DNA of 64,000 nt from Cercospora beticola (GCF_033473495.1 NC_088937.1:496001-560000), one strand, 5' to 3'; counted from the first letter of the stretch, positions 1 through 12,417 are shown. Notes: generated by a model not told the origin, from the letters alone. Translations and numbers: made by a program.

Positions 1-1
1 A

Positions 2-1263
2 GAAGTCGACGATGACGAAATCGCCGACGACCCCGAGGAAATGGACCTCGACGCCTTCGATTTCGCTCGCCCACAAGGCAAATCCCTCGGCGGCGCAGCC
101 CCAGTAGACGACAGCGACGGCGATGAAGTCCCCTCCCAAATGACCCCTCAAACCCTCCAAGCCCTCCTCTCTGGCCAATCTGGACAGCAACAAGCCCCAC
201 AATCCGCCGCCGACCGCGAACGCCTCCAACGCGCCCAACAAGACCGTATAAAAAACTACCAATGCATATATCCTGTCTACTTCGACGCTTCACGCACACG
301 AGCTCAAGGGCGAAGAGTTTCGAAAGAAGATGCGGTGCAGAATCCGCTGGCGAGGGAGATTGTGGAGGCGTTGGCGTCGATTGGGAATGAGAAGGGTGCG
401 GCGCTGCAGATTGCTTTGGATCCTATGAAGACGCATCCGAAGGATTGGGCGAATCCGGGGAGGGTGAAGGTTGAGGTTAAGAAGGAGGGGAAGAAAGTTT
501 GGGATGGGGTGGAGAATAGTGAGTGTATTCCTTTTCTTTTGTTCTTGTGGTTGTGGTTTGCTTGGGAGCTCCTTGGGGCGCGAGTGGACATGCGAAGAGC
601 TCGTGTACTTGGCCATCTTCTTCCATTCGCACATCCTTCCGCTCTGGCAACTCTGGGGACGATTACAGGCTCGTGGACTGGTCCGCGGAGACTGCGGGTT
701 GCCTCTTCTATCTAGAGGCTTGCGGGCCTTGGAGGGAGAAAAGTACCGACTCGTGTGCTTGGGCACAGAACGCCAGCATGTCGGGCGACCCAAGCTCTCG
801 GGTCACTCATCTGCCTCGTACTCCTGCCACTCGCTTTCTGCTACACCTCTTAGCAATGTCGGCATGCTCGGGGCTTCACAGATATGGCTGCCAGTGACGT
901 TCAATTGACTAATGATCTTCTCTCGCAGAACACCATCTCTACAAGCTCATTTCGGCGTACCTCAAATCACACCCCGCGGACGAGAAGACGCCACTGAAGA
1001 TGCAAGTTCCTGGGCTGCCAATGCCGAAAGACGGCAAGCCGATTCCTCCTGCGATACCACGCGGCATGAAGATCAACTCGATCCTCCCGCTTCACTCACC
1101 CGCATTGTCGGGTGGTGGCGTGAGCGAGAACATGATGTCAGACATGATGCAGCAGATGGGTGGACAATTACCTGCGGGTATGCAAGGATTAATGGGAGGA
1201 GGCGATGCTGGACCCTCGCAGCCGCAAAAGCCGAAGAAGATCAAGGTCATGCAGAAAAGGTGA
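2..1263 (+). CDS. SEC65: Signal recognition particle 19 kDa subunit (SRP19/Sec65), 5' partial
   Basis: Exons 2-518 and 929-1263 encode at least 283 residues. SRP19 binds helices 6 and 8 of SRP RNA and helps load SRP54, in the nucleolus and cytosol. The core runs from a YPVYFDASRT-type strand through a stretch on processed termini (NPLAREIVEAL) and a PKDWANPGRVKV segment, which is typical SRP19. The tail is Met/Gly-rich and ends in a lysine-rich stretch, as in fungal Sec65. The 410-nt intron has a GTGAGT donor and TCGCAG acceptor, and it joins K-HHLYKLISAYL in frame. A Met codon lies at 41, but the frame is open and acidic back to base 2, so the true start is probably outside the window. Confidence 0.88.
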
Positions 1264-4087
1264 TTGTTCATGGTTGATTGTCCGGCCTGCGTCTCAGCAG
1301 TTCTTCATGAGTCTTGCAAGACCTCGAACTGGATGCGGTTCCGCTCGTCAGCGTCAACGTGCAGCATCCCCATCTCCACGGTGCATATACGATGTGCATG
1401 TCAGCACTCCGGCTCGCTAGTCCGGACATTCGAATGACTCCGATGCGACACACCATGGCTTCACCGATCCATTGCCATTCGGAGTTGTCACCGTACCGCC
1501 ATCAAGCCCTTCCATACACGGCACGGGACCCAACAAGGTGGATCGCTGGTGCTCGCATTGCTGCAACTCGCATTCGGAGATTCGTCCGACTTCAGACGGC
1601 GTTTCATTACTGCCATGCGCAAAAGGACCGAGTTACTCGTGCAGGGCAGGCGACCTTGAGAGCGATTGCAAGGAAGATGAGTATTTGATCACTTCACTTC
1701 CGAGATGTTCTCGTTGGTGCGTAGGGCGATCCGCATGCAATGGCGCAATTTGTTGCATGGTCGGAGAGTCGCAAGCATGAGAATCCTCAGGCAGCAAATC
1801 TGCAGCTGCTGAAGAAGCCGTCTGTGCGGAGACAATAACAGAGTTACCTAGTCTACGGCTACGGGACAGCCACACCTAGATCGACAGAACTACAGCAGCA
1901 TACAACGGCAGATCTTATTATTGCCGACAACGCATCGGCACGGTACAGCTTCTTTCACTGTTCGTTCCCCTCGTCACACTTCCAAAGGCTGAAAACTCTC
2001 CTGTCCAGGATGCCTCGTGATACGTGTTCGCACGTTCTTTTTACCCGTGCAGATGCAAGTAGGCCAAGCATACAGCGCCGGGTCTACTAGCTGCAGCATC
2101 TTTGGTGCTATTGGGCTGACGAGTTTCCAGTCCCAGCGTCATATTTTTCTGCTAAGCGCGTCATATACCTCTACACAGCTAAGCGCTTTCTTCAGCGCTC
2201 TGCATTCCTATTCATTTAGGTTCTAGACGGGGCTGGACAAGAAAGCCGTGTTCTTGACCGCTTGCCAAGGCTGTCACGTTGGTTGATGCCGAGCACGGAT
2301 ATGCGGCGCCGTCGAACGCTGATCAGCGCCACTCTGTTCGATATCGCTCGTTATACAGATGTGTTGACGCTTAGATGCAAGCATCAATTTTAGACCAAAG
2401 GCAAGAAAGAGATACTTGGGCAGCAAGGCGAAGATACATCGTCGCGGAAAGTATTGAAAAGCCGGTTGCGGGAAGCGTTTGAAATCCCACGCACAAGACA
2501 TCCAGATAGTCTCCCTTTCGGTGTTGACAACATTCCTTTCACGAATTACGAAATGTGAAAGAGGACACATAGACAGCTCTCCTCAAATCATCTCGAGCGT
2601 TTCCCACAAGAAAAAAAGAGACACGAGAGATCCCAAAAACACTACACAAGAAAAAGCCATGATTCATTATAATCGCATCACCCGCAAATGATGTTTTGCC
2701 ATCATTGGTCCTCTTCACAACCATTTCGGTGTGTTCTGCATGATAGACTTTTTCACGTTCGCGTTAGCTTCCCTGTTCTCTACTTGTGGGACGGGGACGG
2801 GAAGATGTTTAGATATATACCGACAGGTGCATGTGCATGTGCATATGCATATGCATATGCATGATACTAAAAGAGTTTAGGCAGAGTTAGAAGAGGGGCT
2901 AAAGAAAACTGTATGTGCCGAGATCTCGGCATTACTCGTTGAAGAAGAGCCTGGGTTGACTTTTTGGTATGGGCATGGCTGTTGTGCGACTGCGATGATA
3001 AGCGGTAAGATTGAGAGAGGATGGAGTTGAGAGTTAAGGAGAAGAGATGGGCGTCTTGCTAGATATGTGCGCGCAGTGTTTCAGATTATGTTCGTGTCGA
3101 AAAGATTTGGAAGCTTTGTCATTTGTTTTTGGAATTATTTGTTCGATGATCGTCGTTCTGGACGTCGTCTATCTTCCTCCACTGATATTGCATCGTTATA
3201 CTTTCTTCGTTATTCACCATGCTCGGCTCGTACACCTTACGCTTATCCCGTTCTGATGTTCCAGCGAACGTAGAGGCGTCTATGGCGTGCAAAGAAAGTC
3301 TTCGACTGCAGTAACCTAGCATGAAGCCGGCATTCAATAGCGTCGCGTGTTGATGGGCTGGAAATGGCTCGTGCCAAGGACATGTGCAGAGATTTAGTGC
3401 ATTACTTGTTCGTGACTGCTTGCGTTAGTGAAGGTATATTATCAGGCACGTGGGGAAGTATAGTGCGATAGTGGCGGCGATTGGGAATGGATCCCGGCCA
3501 GGAGTTGATCGGGCAGTGGCTGCCAGTTTCGCGAGATCGGAAGGAGATTGTTCTCTGCCAGAGCGACATATCTGAAATCAAATGAGCTTCGGAGGATTCA
3601 ATTTGTGACTCAGCGTTCTTGACAACGTCGAGAAAAGGTCTCGGGCGCGGTGGGCCGGCCCTCTTGTTGAAGAAAGATCTGCACGTGTGTTGGCTCGGCA
3701 TTGTCATGTGTAACACCCATAGATGTCGGACTGACGGATCTCGTGGACAATTGTCCTGATCGACACAGATGTCGGCCAGGTCCGACCTTCCTCGTATGTT
3801 GAAGATAGGGAAATCATCCCTCGAAACAAGAAAGAATGCAGTAGGGTGAAGTTCAGCTTCGAAGCTTATTTGATCCGAGTGAAATTGTAGCCGCCCTTCC
3901 GCGTCACCTCGTGGTTATTGCCGTGTCTCATGCTCATATGCCGGCCCCTCCCTCAGCCTCCACTTGATTAAAGCACCAATTAAAGCTGGGAGATAGAGCT
4001 CGGGAGCCGTTCCAAATACGCCAATGTATGCAAAATCCAGTACTCCGTTCTTTCCTTATAGTCCCGCTCGTGTTCGTGAGGGGTAAA
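1264..4087. other. Intergenic, 2.8 kb, no supported gene
   Basis: This lies between the SRP19 stop and the convergent aminotransferase stop. Open frames here are short, overlap in several frames and show no recognisable domain. The only clear structure is the TGCATR repeat near 2.83-2.86 kb. Polyadenylation signals for both genes must lie at the two ends. Confidence 0.6.
2827..2863. repeat. Hexanucleotide microsatellite (TGCATG/TGCATA)n
   Basis: About six copies of a 6-bp unit pass from TGCATG units to TGCATA units. The unit contains the palindromes ATGCAT and TGCATATGCA. It sits in non-coding DNA. Confidence 0.85.
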
Positions 4088-5975
4088 TTACTCCGTCATT
4101 AATGTAGTCAAGCCAGCACCACTCCCATTTACTTCGCTGATACCAGTGCTGGTTGGCAACATTCTCGTCGCCTTAGAAATGGCCTCGTCACTTCCTTTGA
4201 GGGTCGCTGTCTTGAAGTATTTCGTCACAATCGCCGTAACGATTTCAACAATATGTCGAATCTCATCGTCCGTCACGTTGTATGCAGGCGCGAGCAGAAT
4301 ATGATCGCCACGGCGGCCGTCGGCGCTCCCTGTACCTGGATACAAACTGATGTTGAACGGCTTTTGCATACCTAAGAACAGAATCATCGAGTCAGCTTGC
4401 AGCAACGCTGCATGGTGTGTTTGCAACAACGCCCGCCTCGTATAGCATTGCATCCGAGAAGTGTGTCGACCAATGGACCGAGTCAACGTTGCGCTGGGCA
4501 CCGAGGCAGCCCATCTGCGTGGCATGCTCGTGCGCAAGCCCATTCCCGCTACCATGGTCGCGGGTGTGCAGGTGCGGCACGGAAAACCCGGTAGGGGGAG
4601 TATATGCAGGTGAATGGTCAGGAGTACTTACCGAGTTCATGCAATCCCATCGCTATACCAAGATCCGGGTCGAAGGGTGTCTTGGTCCTGCGGCACTTTA
4701 CAAATTCTATCCCCCAGAAGAGTCCTTTGCCTCGAATGTCTCCTACGGCAGCATGAGAGCCCAATCGTTCATTGAGTAGCCTGCCGAGGAGAGCGCCTTG
4801 TTTTCGGACATTGGCAACGAGGTTGTCTTCTTGGATGATCCTCTGTACTTCCAGTGCAGCTCTGCAAGCGAGCGGGTGACCCTGGTACGTCTGCCCGTGC
4901 ATGAAGGCACCCGTTCCGTGTTCGAGCACTTGCACGACACGCTTGCTCGCGAGCATAGCTGCGACGGGCATGTACCCTCCTCCCAGTCCTTTTCCAAGTG
5001 TTTGGAGATCCGGGATCACATCGATGAGAGGATCCTGCCATGCGTGCAGGGGTCGAGGATACCGGGTAGTCGGTTCAGGTCCAACGCGTCCAGCACCGCA
5101 CATGACCTCGTCGAGAATGAGTAGTGCTCCATACTTGTCACACAATCGTCGGACAGCCTTGAAATAGCCTGCTGCAGGAGGCACGCAGCCTAACGCAGCC
5201 CCAACAACAGGCTCGGCGACGAAGGCCGCGACTTTGTTCGGACCAATTCTTTGGAATTCGGCATCGAGTTCGGCTTCTAATCGTTGAACATAATCGGCTT
5301 CGGTGTCGGCGGTAGGATCCATGTCCCGGTATGCGTAGCAAGGTGATACCCGGGATGAATTAGTAGCTAGCATAGGTTCGAACAATGCCCGGCGTGCAGC
5401 GTGACCACCTGCGGCCAATGCGCCCAGTGTTGTGCCATGATAGCTCTGATGCCGTGAGATGAAGTGCGATCGTTCCGGCTCTGGATCGGATTTCTCAAGG
5501 TGATACTGTCTCGCCATCTTGAGGGCAGCTTCCATGGCTTCGCTCCCGCTGCTGACGACAAATGCCCGTGTCATCTCGCCGCTTGTGCTGTCGACCAGGA
5601 GCTTGCCGAGATCTTCGGCGGCTTGCGTAGCGTAGAAGAGGGAGTGGCAATATGACACCTCTCGCATCTGCTCAATGAGAGCATTTTGGATCCTGATCTC
5701 ATTAGCGGCAGCTTTGTTTCAAGTTGAAAGGCATACCGAGCGTCGCCGTGTCCTAGGCATGCAACAGCAGCACCACCAGTTGCGTCGAAGATCTCTTGTC
5801 CACTGCTTAGCTGGAGGAAGTGGCCTTGTGATGCAATGACGCGGTGGGGATCGTGATGGAGAGTGCGGTGTAGAACCGCAGACTTGACGAGCTTCTGCGA
5901 GTCGGTGCCGTTGGAGACAGCTACCTCTCTGTCGAGGACATCGCTCTCGTTGAGGAGTAGTATCGAAGGTGACAT
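4088..5975 (-). CDS. Class-III (omega-type) PLP aminotransferase
   Basis: Minus-strand exons 5737-5975, 4632-5692 and 4088-4371 give 527 residues. Introns are 44 nt (GTATGC...ATCAG) and 260 nt (GTAAGT...CTTAG), and both keep the family sequence continuous (HGDAR-IQNALIEQM and LHELG-MQKPF). Class-III enzymes move an amino group from an amine or omega-amino acid to a keto acid using PLP. Visible landmarks are the phosphate-binding SGSEAMEAA loop (about residue 128), the HQSYHG segment, the cofactor Asp in LILDEVMCG (about 274) and the PLP lysine in TLGKGLGGGYMP (about 314). The tail APAYNVTDDEI is usual for the fold. No organelle signal is obvious. Substrate cannot be told from sequence, and the neighbours give no pathway hint. 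Confidence 0.9.
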
Positions 5976-8694
5976 TGCGACGATGTTGTAGAAACAGTTC
6001 GCAGGAAATGACTGAACAGAATACTAAGTTGGGTAAGGTGTGAACAAGAAGTCAAGGAACGCCTGAGTAGTCAGGACGAGGTATAACGCAGCCATTATAT
6101 GACCGTGGCGGTTCGTCAGAACTTGGCCGTTTTTGAAATCGCTAATGGTCATCTGTGTGGAGAAGCAGTGTGAAGGTCATTCGTAGCCGGAGTCTCGTCT
6201 TGCATTGCTGGGCTGGACGCACCACGTCTCATGGACCCGAAGGCCACGGAATAGCTTGGGATTGTCTGAAGCTAAAGATATTAGACTCTCCGCTACGGAA
6301 GTCTAAACATCCGCACCGGGCTGCAGGGATAGCATTCGTCGAACGGGCCGAGTGGCTCCTCAGCATCATGTTGAAGAACGTTTGCGATCTCCAGCACATC
6401 GATAACAACCTGCAGAATATGGAGCCCTGTGTTTTGCCGTCCTAGCCATGGCATTAGTAGCTGCAAGACCCTTGCCCAGAACTCGCAGCCACATTTTACA
6501 TGTCACAAGAAGTGAGGACGATCCGGGAGTATGGCCGTCTCTGGAGAGGTATACAGCAATATCTTGCGTGATCGGGGAGTTGCACTACCTCTGATCCTCT
6601 GGTGCATCATGCTGCTTGGGCAGAAGCGTACTGCTACAGTGGCGCGCATGTGAAGTAATTCCTACACGCTGGATGGGCCGCTTACGTAGCTCCAAGAGGG
6701 TGCATGTTCTCTTGGTTCGCGAGGTTGTAGTTGCGGTGTGGTTGAGTCGAAGTTGCACAGCAGCGTTGATCTTGGGATGATCAGATCCAGATCGTGTCCA
6801 CAATCCAGCCACGGTCAGCCGCGAGCCCTGAACGGACTTCAGTCCACATCAGCCTCACCTTTGACAACACTCATGTCGGAAATGCTAGGACAAGCATAAT
6901 CATGCAATCTTTGCATGTCCTCCATTGTCATGTATTGGACCTTCCGAAAAGACCTTGCGTTCAGGATCGTCATGCCCACCTACTGGACTTCGGTGCTGTC
7001 GTACAATATCGTGAAGGCGACCACGAAGGCGATCCTTCCGATTTGAGACGTTCCGGTATCACTGTTCCTGCAATGGCGTACGCCGTGCCTACCTCGTCAT
7101 TGGGCTTTCATTTGGAATGTGGATTGTTTCGAAACCTGTTTCCACAGGGTGTGCGTGCCTCGTGCCTATGGCACAGGATGTATGGCTCATCTGATCTACC
7201 ATCTTGTCCGACAATGTTCAGCCGCATCGGTCGTGGTTCCGTACGTCGTTGAAGGCTGCTGATTTGATCGTAGGACATTCCTGGTCACCGTATTCTGCGA
7301 TTCGACGGGGAGAAGCCCGCAGCATCCTTCCATCCTCCAAAGTGCTCAGCTGTCGGCGGCTCGCTTATTACTAGATCGTCGGCATGCTTTGAACGTCGCC
7401 ATTCGTACTGGTAGCGTTCGGGCGAGCCAATTACAAGTAACCGCGCTTTCGCTCTGCTTATGCTTCATGCTGTGTTACTACACCTCGATGATGCCCACGC
7501 AGTCGTCGTAGGGCATACTTGTGAAAAGAAGCACAGAGAGCTCTCTGCTTGGCTCTCTGAGACGGTGCCGATGTGTCGACCGTCATCCCAATAGTCACAC
7601 GCATAACCACTTTCAAAAACAAAATCTCAAGCATTGTTCTGCGGGGATTCAACTGCCTCTGGCAGCGAGTCAGCATAAAGCCGGTTCTCCCTGCCTGCGT
7701 TCTAGCATGCACAGAGAACTGGTGGCATGCGGATGGAGCTGATTCTTTCGTCCAGTTGTGCCTGGAAGGATGAGCGAACGACGAGCTCCCTATGGTGCCT
7801 AGACCGAATGGCATCGTTGCTCGCATGGCACACGCAGTAGCGTTTGATGTCGCACCTGGAGTGCTGTGATGAGTGCATTGGCTTGAGATGATCGTCAACA
7901 AGAAGTCATATTTGAGTTCGTTAGAGCTCGACACGGCACACCTCGCAACGACATCTGCCGTGTGCCAAGCAGATACAATTGCTGAAACCGGCGATGAACT
8001 AATTCGGGATGAGATGGCCGCCAACCGACTTGCCGACCGTCGTATTGCAATACCGCATTGGTGCTGTGGTGGCTGCCGCGAGTGAGTGCTGATAAGATCT
8101 GCGACGTTCCTGTCCCAAGTCACGGCTTGGTGCCAATTCCAGACCTCACTAAATGACATATTCTGTGCCCCTCCGGACCTCCCGTGTGCGCAACACAGCA
8201 ACACTCGGCAGCGCTTATTGATAGGCTCAATAGCACATCTGGATCTGGATCAATCGAAAGCCAATCGCAGCTCGCAGCTGAACAGAAGGAGGACTTTGCC
8301 TTTGGCGGAGCTTGCCGTGCGGTGCCTCGTATGGCATGCACCGCGAGCTCTGCTCTATTGTCGGTACCGTCCTTTGATCTTTAATATGCGGATACTATGG
8401 CATCGCGCGCGGATTTCGGGATGCCGACACGGAAGCCGAACAATTGGTGATGTCCGACCCGGCCCGCCGCCGCTTTATCGCCTGTCGTTGCACCAGCACC
8501 GGACTGGAACAAGGTGCCATCGGTCTATGGAGGAAATGCTTGTCGCAATTGTCTCAATTCGATGGGTCGCCACTAGCTGGATACGCCAACAGCCCGTCGT
8601 CATCAGACTTCGGATCTGCACGGAAGCGATGTTCGGGTTGGGATATCGTCCTAGGTCCTGACTCGATTCGACTTCGGACTCGCGGCCGGTCACC
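5976..8694. other. Intergenic, 2.7 kb, divergent promoters, no supported gene
   Basis: This separates the minus-strand aminotransferase from the plus-strand AP endonuclease, so it must hold both promoters. The longest open frame (7458-8204 minus) has no recognisable domain. Some minus-strand stretches (for example 7288-7464) read like protein but lack a start or sensible splice partners. They may be chance or a decayed gene. Confidence 0.5.
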
Positions 8695-9875
8695 ATGTCC
8701 AGAACCATTTCTCCCCCTCCGCTAAAGCGTCGAAAGCTAGCCGACTGCGCGCCAGCATCCGTGGTCACGCCATCCACCCCTCTCGCACCAGACGGCACGC
8801 ACTTACGCGTGTATTCCTGGAACGTGAACGGCATATCGTCCTTCCTGCAGCCATCCATCACCTCTTTCTTTGGACCAAAGCCTTCGACTTCTCCGGAAGC
8901 CGAACGATCTGTCCAGTGCTCTTTGCGGGATGTATTGCGGAAATATGACTGGCCGACCGTGCTCCAATTGCAAGAGGTGAAAATCAGCCCAGATGATCAG
9001 GCATCGCAGAGAGCAGTCCACAGTGCTGTAGCGCGCAGGGCGGGTGAGGATGCTGATCAGCCATCGTATCGTGCGTTCTTCTGCTTGCCGAAAGATAAGT
9101 ACAACGCGCGCGGCTTCGGCCGCAAGGTCTATGGTGTCTGCAGCATAATCCGCGAAGACTTCGTTGCTGAATTCGGCGTTCAACTGCGTGAAGTGGAGTG
9201 GGACCTTGAAGGTCGCTTCCTGGTCTGCGAGACGCAGGTACGGGCAGGTGTACCAAAGCTTGCCATCTTCAACTGTCAGTACAGCAGGTGCTCTCCACTG
9301 TGTTGCCATGCTCATGCACCCCTCCAGGCTATCTCGTGAACGGGACAGATGCTCCGTACAAGGACTCCGAGACTGGAGTAGTCACAGGGACGCGACATGA
9401 CAGGAAATTACGCGTCCACGAACTCCTCCAAGCCGAATGTCGCAAGCTGGAAGCCGACAACGTCGCTGTGATCCTCGCAGGCGACATGAACGTTGCGAGA
9501 TCGAGGCTCGATGGCCATCCTAACCTCAGAACCCATCCACTACAGCATTGCACGAATCGCGCAGACTTTGAGACAAGGTTTCTGCAAAACTCCGGGCGGG
9601 ACGACCACGATAGCTTACGCATGATTGACAGCTTCCGCCACTTTCACCCTCTACAGGCTGGCTATACCTATTACCCCCGACATACAGAATTTGGTCGCAG
9701 TTGCGACCGAGTTGATTTGATCATGCTATCGCGAACTCTCGGCCCACATTTGACTTCAGCTGGAATCATGGCGACTCCGGCCGATCGAGGGCCCAGTGAC
9801 CACGTCCCACTATACGCTGAATTGCACTTTCCAAGCAGCAGTCGTGAAGACGAAACAGCGGCTGTAAATACTTAG
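8695..9875 (+). CDS. AP endonuclease, exonuclease III / EEP family
   Basis: Exons 8695-9274 and 9328-9875 encode 375 residues. The 53-nt intron (GTCAGT...CTCCAG) restores the family segment IFN-C-YLVNGTD. These Mg2+-dependent nucleases cut the DNA backbone 5' of abasic sites in base-excision repair. The catalytic motifs are all present in order: SWNVNGI, LQLQEVKI (metal Glu), AGDMNVA, DLIML and the terminal GPSDHVPL with the Asp-His pair. A basic PPPLKRRK stretch near the N-terminus may be a nuclear signal. Apn2-type enzymes usually carry a long C-terminus with a PCNA-binding box and a GRF zinc finger. Here the protein stops soon after the catalytic fold, so it is either a short paralogue or has lost that tail. 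Confidence 0.9.
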
Positions 9876-10331
9876 CACAGGTCTGAAACGAGTTTTTGTG
9901 GCATGGCGGAGTTCACGAATTCGCCGAAAGCCTCAAACGCGTAACACCTTCAGGGCGACGCCACATAGTGTGTTTGGCAACGCCAGAAGATATTTCTGGA
10001 AACATGCCTCTGTGATTGCGTTACTTGCACAGTGATGTAGCTGGTGGCTGGTGGGCGAATGAAAGGCAAGAACCGTTGATGTTATCGTTTACCCAGAATT
10101 GCAAAAACAAGGAAGAAGCAATACTGGAAATATACCAAACGCCGGACACCCCTGCAATGTTACGAAAGACTTCCACACCATCGCCAAGGCGTGCGACAAA
10201 CGATCATCAGAGTGACAGTCGCTTAGCTCTCGGAGACATCAAGAAGTCATAGAAGCGCTGTGCAATCCACCGAGCACGTATTCATCAGCCTCACCTTGCC
10301 GCCGCTCCTTACTGAGGCAGATCACTCAGCC
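9876..10331. other. Intergenic, 456 bp
   Basis: 3' region of the AP endonuclease and upstream region of the SUR7-family gene. I see no conserved element. Confidence 0.5.
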
Positions 10332-11207
10332 ATGCGGTTCTTCGCTATCGTTCCCATTCTATTGCTTACAGCAGCTCTTGTTTTAACATTCCTTGGCCTC
10401 TTTGCTGGACATAGAGAAACTTTCCTTCAAGACTATGAAGTCCTAAACCTCAACATTTCCCAGCTTGGATTGAGAAGCGTCCAAACTGTTTCGTCGGCAG
10501 GTACCAGCGAATTTGGACGAGCAGTCAACGAACTCCCAGCCGATGTCCGGAATCTTGTCGAACAGAATGCCAACTCGGCAGTGCAAGCTCTCGGTCTACC
10601 ACAGTTCTACAACGCTCACGTCTTGAACTGGTGTGAAGGCGAATACGAACCAAATGCAGAAGCGGAGAACGCAAAGAAGAATTTCACCCACTGTTCGAAA
10701 GAACAAGCTGGCTACAGCTTCGACCCACGAGAAGAAATTCAAGCCACTCTGGACGACGCCGGGTTCTCAGATGTCAAAGTCAAAGACCTGGGTTGGTGGC
10801 CGCAATCACTCGACGATGCACTGGACCTAGTCAAACCAATCACCCGCGCCGCATTCATCCTCTTCGTGGCCGAATGCGTCGTCATCTTCGTCTGTCTCTT
10901 CTCCGCTGTCGTGGCGTTCTTCGCATCTGGACGCGTCAGCGCTTGCTGCAACATTTTCTTCAACCTGCTGGCATTCTTAATCAGCGCGGCGATCTCTTCA
11001 CTCATGACGGCGCTGGTCGTCGTCGGCAAAGCCGCCATCAACGAATATGGCTCTGATTATGGGGTGCACGCATCTGGAGGACACAAATTCTTGGCATTGT
11101 CGTGGGCGGCAACTGCGTGTCTCTTGGTTACGGCGCTCGCGTGGTGCATCGACTGCTGCATTCCAAGGCACAAGAAGCAGCCAGTTGTCGAGAAATACAT
11201 TGAGTGA
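10332..11207 (+). CDS. SUR7/PalI-family four-helix membrane protein
   Basis: One exon, 291 residues from the Met at 10332. The frame is open 24 codons further up, but this Met is directly followed by a hydrophobic helix. The layout is that of the SUR7/PalI family: helix 1 at residues 3-24, a long extracellular loop with the WCEGEY and HCS cysteines, then three closely spaced helices (about 170-195, 202-228, 250-272) and a short basic cytosolic tail. Family members mark eisosome/MCC plasma-membrane domains or act in ambient-pH sensing (PalI/Rim9). Which role applies here cannot be decided. The LNISQLGL stretch after helix 1 is typical of the filamentous-fungal SUR7 group. Confidence 0.82.
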   Translation: MRFFAIVPILLLTAALVLTFLGLFAGHRETFLQDYEVLNLNISQLGLRSVQTVSSAGTSEFGRAVNELPADVRNLVEQNANSAVQALGLPQFYNAHVLNWCEGEYEPNAEAENAKKNFTHCSKEQAGYSFDPREEIQATLDDAGFSDVKVKDLGWWPQSLDDALDLVKPITRAAFILFVAECVVIFVCLFSAVVAFFASGRVSACCNIFFNLLAFLISAAISSLMTALVVVGKAAINEYGSDYGVHASGGHKFLALSWAATACLLVTALAWCIDCCIPRHKKQPVVEKYIE

Positions 11208-11655
11208 GTGGATGAGCATGGTCGAATGATCGAGGAAGCTGGAAAGGAGCGCAAAATAATACGCGTGTGTAGGACTGATGTAGACATTTCATGAAGTGAT
11301 TGAACATACCTCTAGCTGTTCATTTCCCAGACTGTTGTGGCGAGAAGGTGCCATTCGGCATGCCGAACTCCTGGAATCGCTCCTCACAGTGCGTGTTACC
11401 GCATTCGGCTTAAGTGCATTTGAGCAAGATCTCTGCAGGTTGCACCAGGTCTGGATGCGGTCTTCCCACGCGCTTGATCTGGTCTTCCGTAACTTCGTCT
11501 GCCAGAGCGGGCTCTCACGAACAAAATTCGCATCTCGAGTAGAGCCTCTTCAATCTTTCCTTTCTCCTTCGCGACATACCAGTCAACAAGTCCTTCCTCG
11601 ACACCTCAGAAAACCCTTCCACAATTACACGCACCCCCGCTCACTCAATTCCCTC
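11208..11655. other. Intergenic between convergent genes, 448 bp
   Basis: Shared 3' flank of the SUR7-family gene and the PAC4 homologue. No gene seen. Confidence 0.5.
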
Positions 11656-12197
11656 TCAACTACCCAACCCACTCTCCCCCGCAACCTTCACAACCGTCTC
11701 CACCACAAGTCGAAAAGCTTCCATTTCCTCCTCCACCGACCCTCCACCCGCCGCGCTCGACAAATTCACACTACAACTCACATAACACGGTTTCGCCAAT
11801 TTCCTCGTCAGAACTTTCGCCATTCGCGTTGTGAAATCTAGTGATGAGGGCGCGGTATATAGCGCTGTGCTCATGGGTTGGGAGGGGTTCCAGCGCTATA
11901 GAATGCAAATTATATTAGCGCTTTGTGAAGGCAAGGAGGGCTGATGTGAGAGGCGTTTGATAATGGGAAACTCACGTCTGGAAGTGCATAGACGAAACTT
12001 CCCATTGGTACAGCGGAGTTTGGTAATGCATCTGAATCTGTGCTTGTGAGGAAGAGGAGGATGGAATTGGCCAGGATTGTGAGATGAAGGTTGAGCTTGA
12101 GGCCAGGACTCCGTGGAAGGTCGATGGCGAGTTCGAGAGGTTTGGAGTCGGTGTGGGTGCCGTTTGCTGTGGCTTGTGTTTCTGTGCTGACTGCCAT
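11656..12197 (-). CDS. Proteasome assembly chaperone 4 (PAC4/PSMG4) homologue
   Basis: Minus-strand exons 11976-12197 and 11656-11895 give 153 residues. The 80-nt intron (GTGAGT...CTATAG) joins YALPD to RWNPSQPMSTALY. The LNLHLTILANSILLFLTS strand, the MGSFVYALPD segment and the MAKVLTRKLAKPCYVSCS region match the PAC4 family. In that family PAC3-PAC4 dimers help build the alpha ring of the 20S proteasome in the cytosol. The length is close to the family norm (about 125-160). It is transcribed away from the N-methyltransferase gene, with only 220 bp between start codons. Confidence 0.8.
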
Positions 12198-12417
12198 TTT
12201 GTTCTTGTGTGTTTCTTTCGATTTGTCTCTTAGCTTGGGTCGGTGTTCTTAACGCGTTTGTGGGTTTGGCGTTTGTTGATGTCGCAGGTTTGATGGAGCT
12301 TGAGTTGACGAGGTGCTTGTGGATCTGCCGTGGCTGTGACTCGAGCCACAAGAAATCGGCTTCTCTGAAGACTACGAGACACATCATCCACTTGCCCATC
12401 TTCTTACAAGTGGCACG
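12198..12417. promoter_or_regulatory. Divergent promoter PAC4 / carnosine N-methyltransferase
   Basis: Only 220 bp separates the two start codons, which face away from each other. Both 5' leaders and promoters must fit here. I did not identify specific factor sites. Confidence 0.55.

Noticed and set aside
7288..7464. Protein-like minus-strand stretch (RLLVIGSPERYQYEW...)
   Set aside because: Only 59 codons between stops, no start codon and no convincing splice partners. It may be a relic or chance.
7458..8204. 248-codon minus-strand open frame
   Set aside because: No domain, odd Ser/His/Arg/Cys-rich make-up, plus-strand open frames overlap it, and no splice signals extend it into a family.
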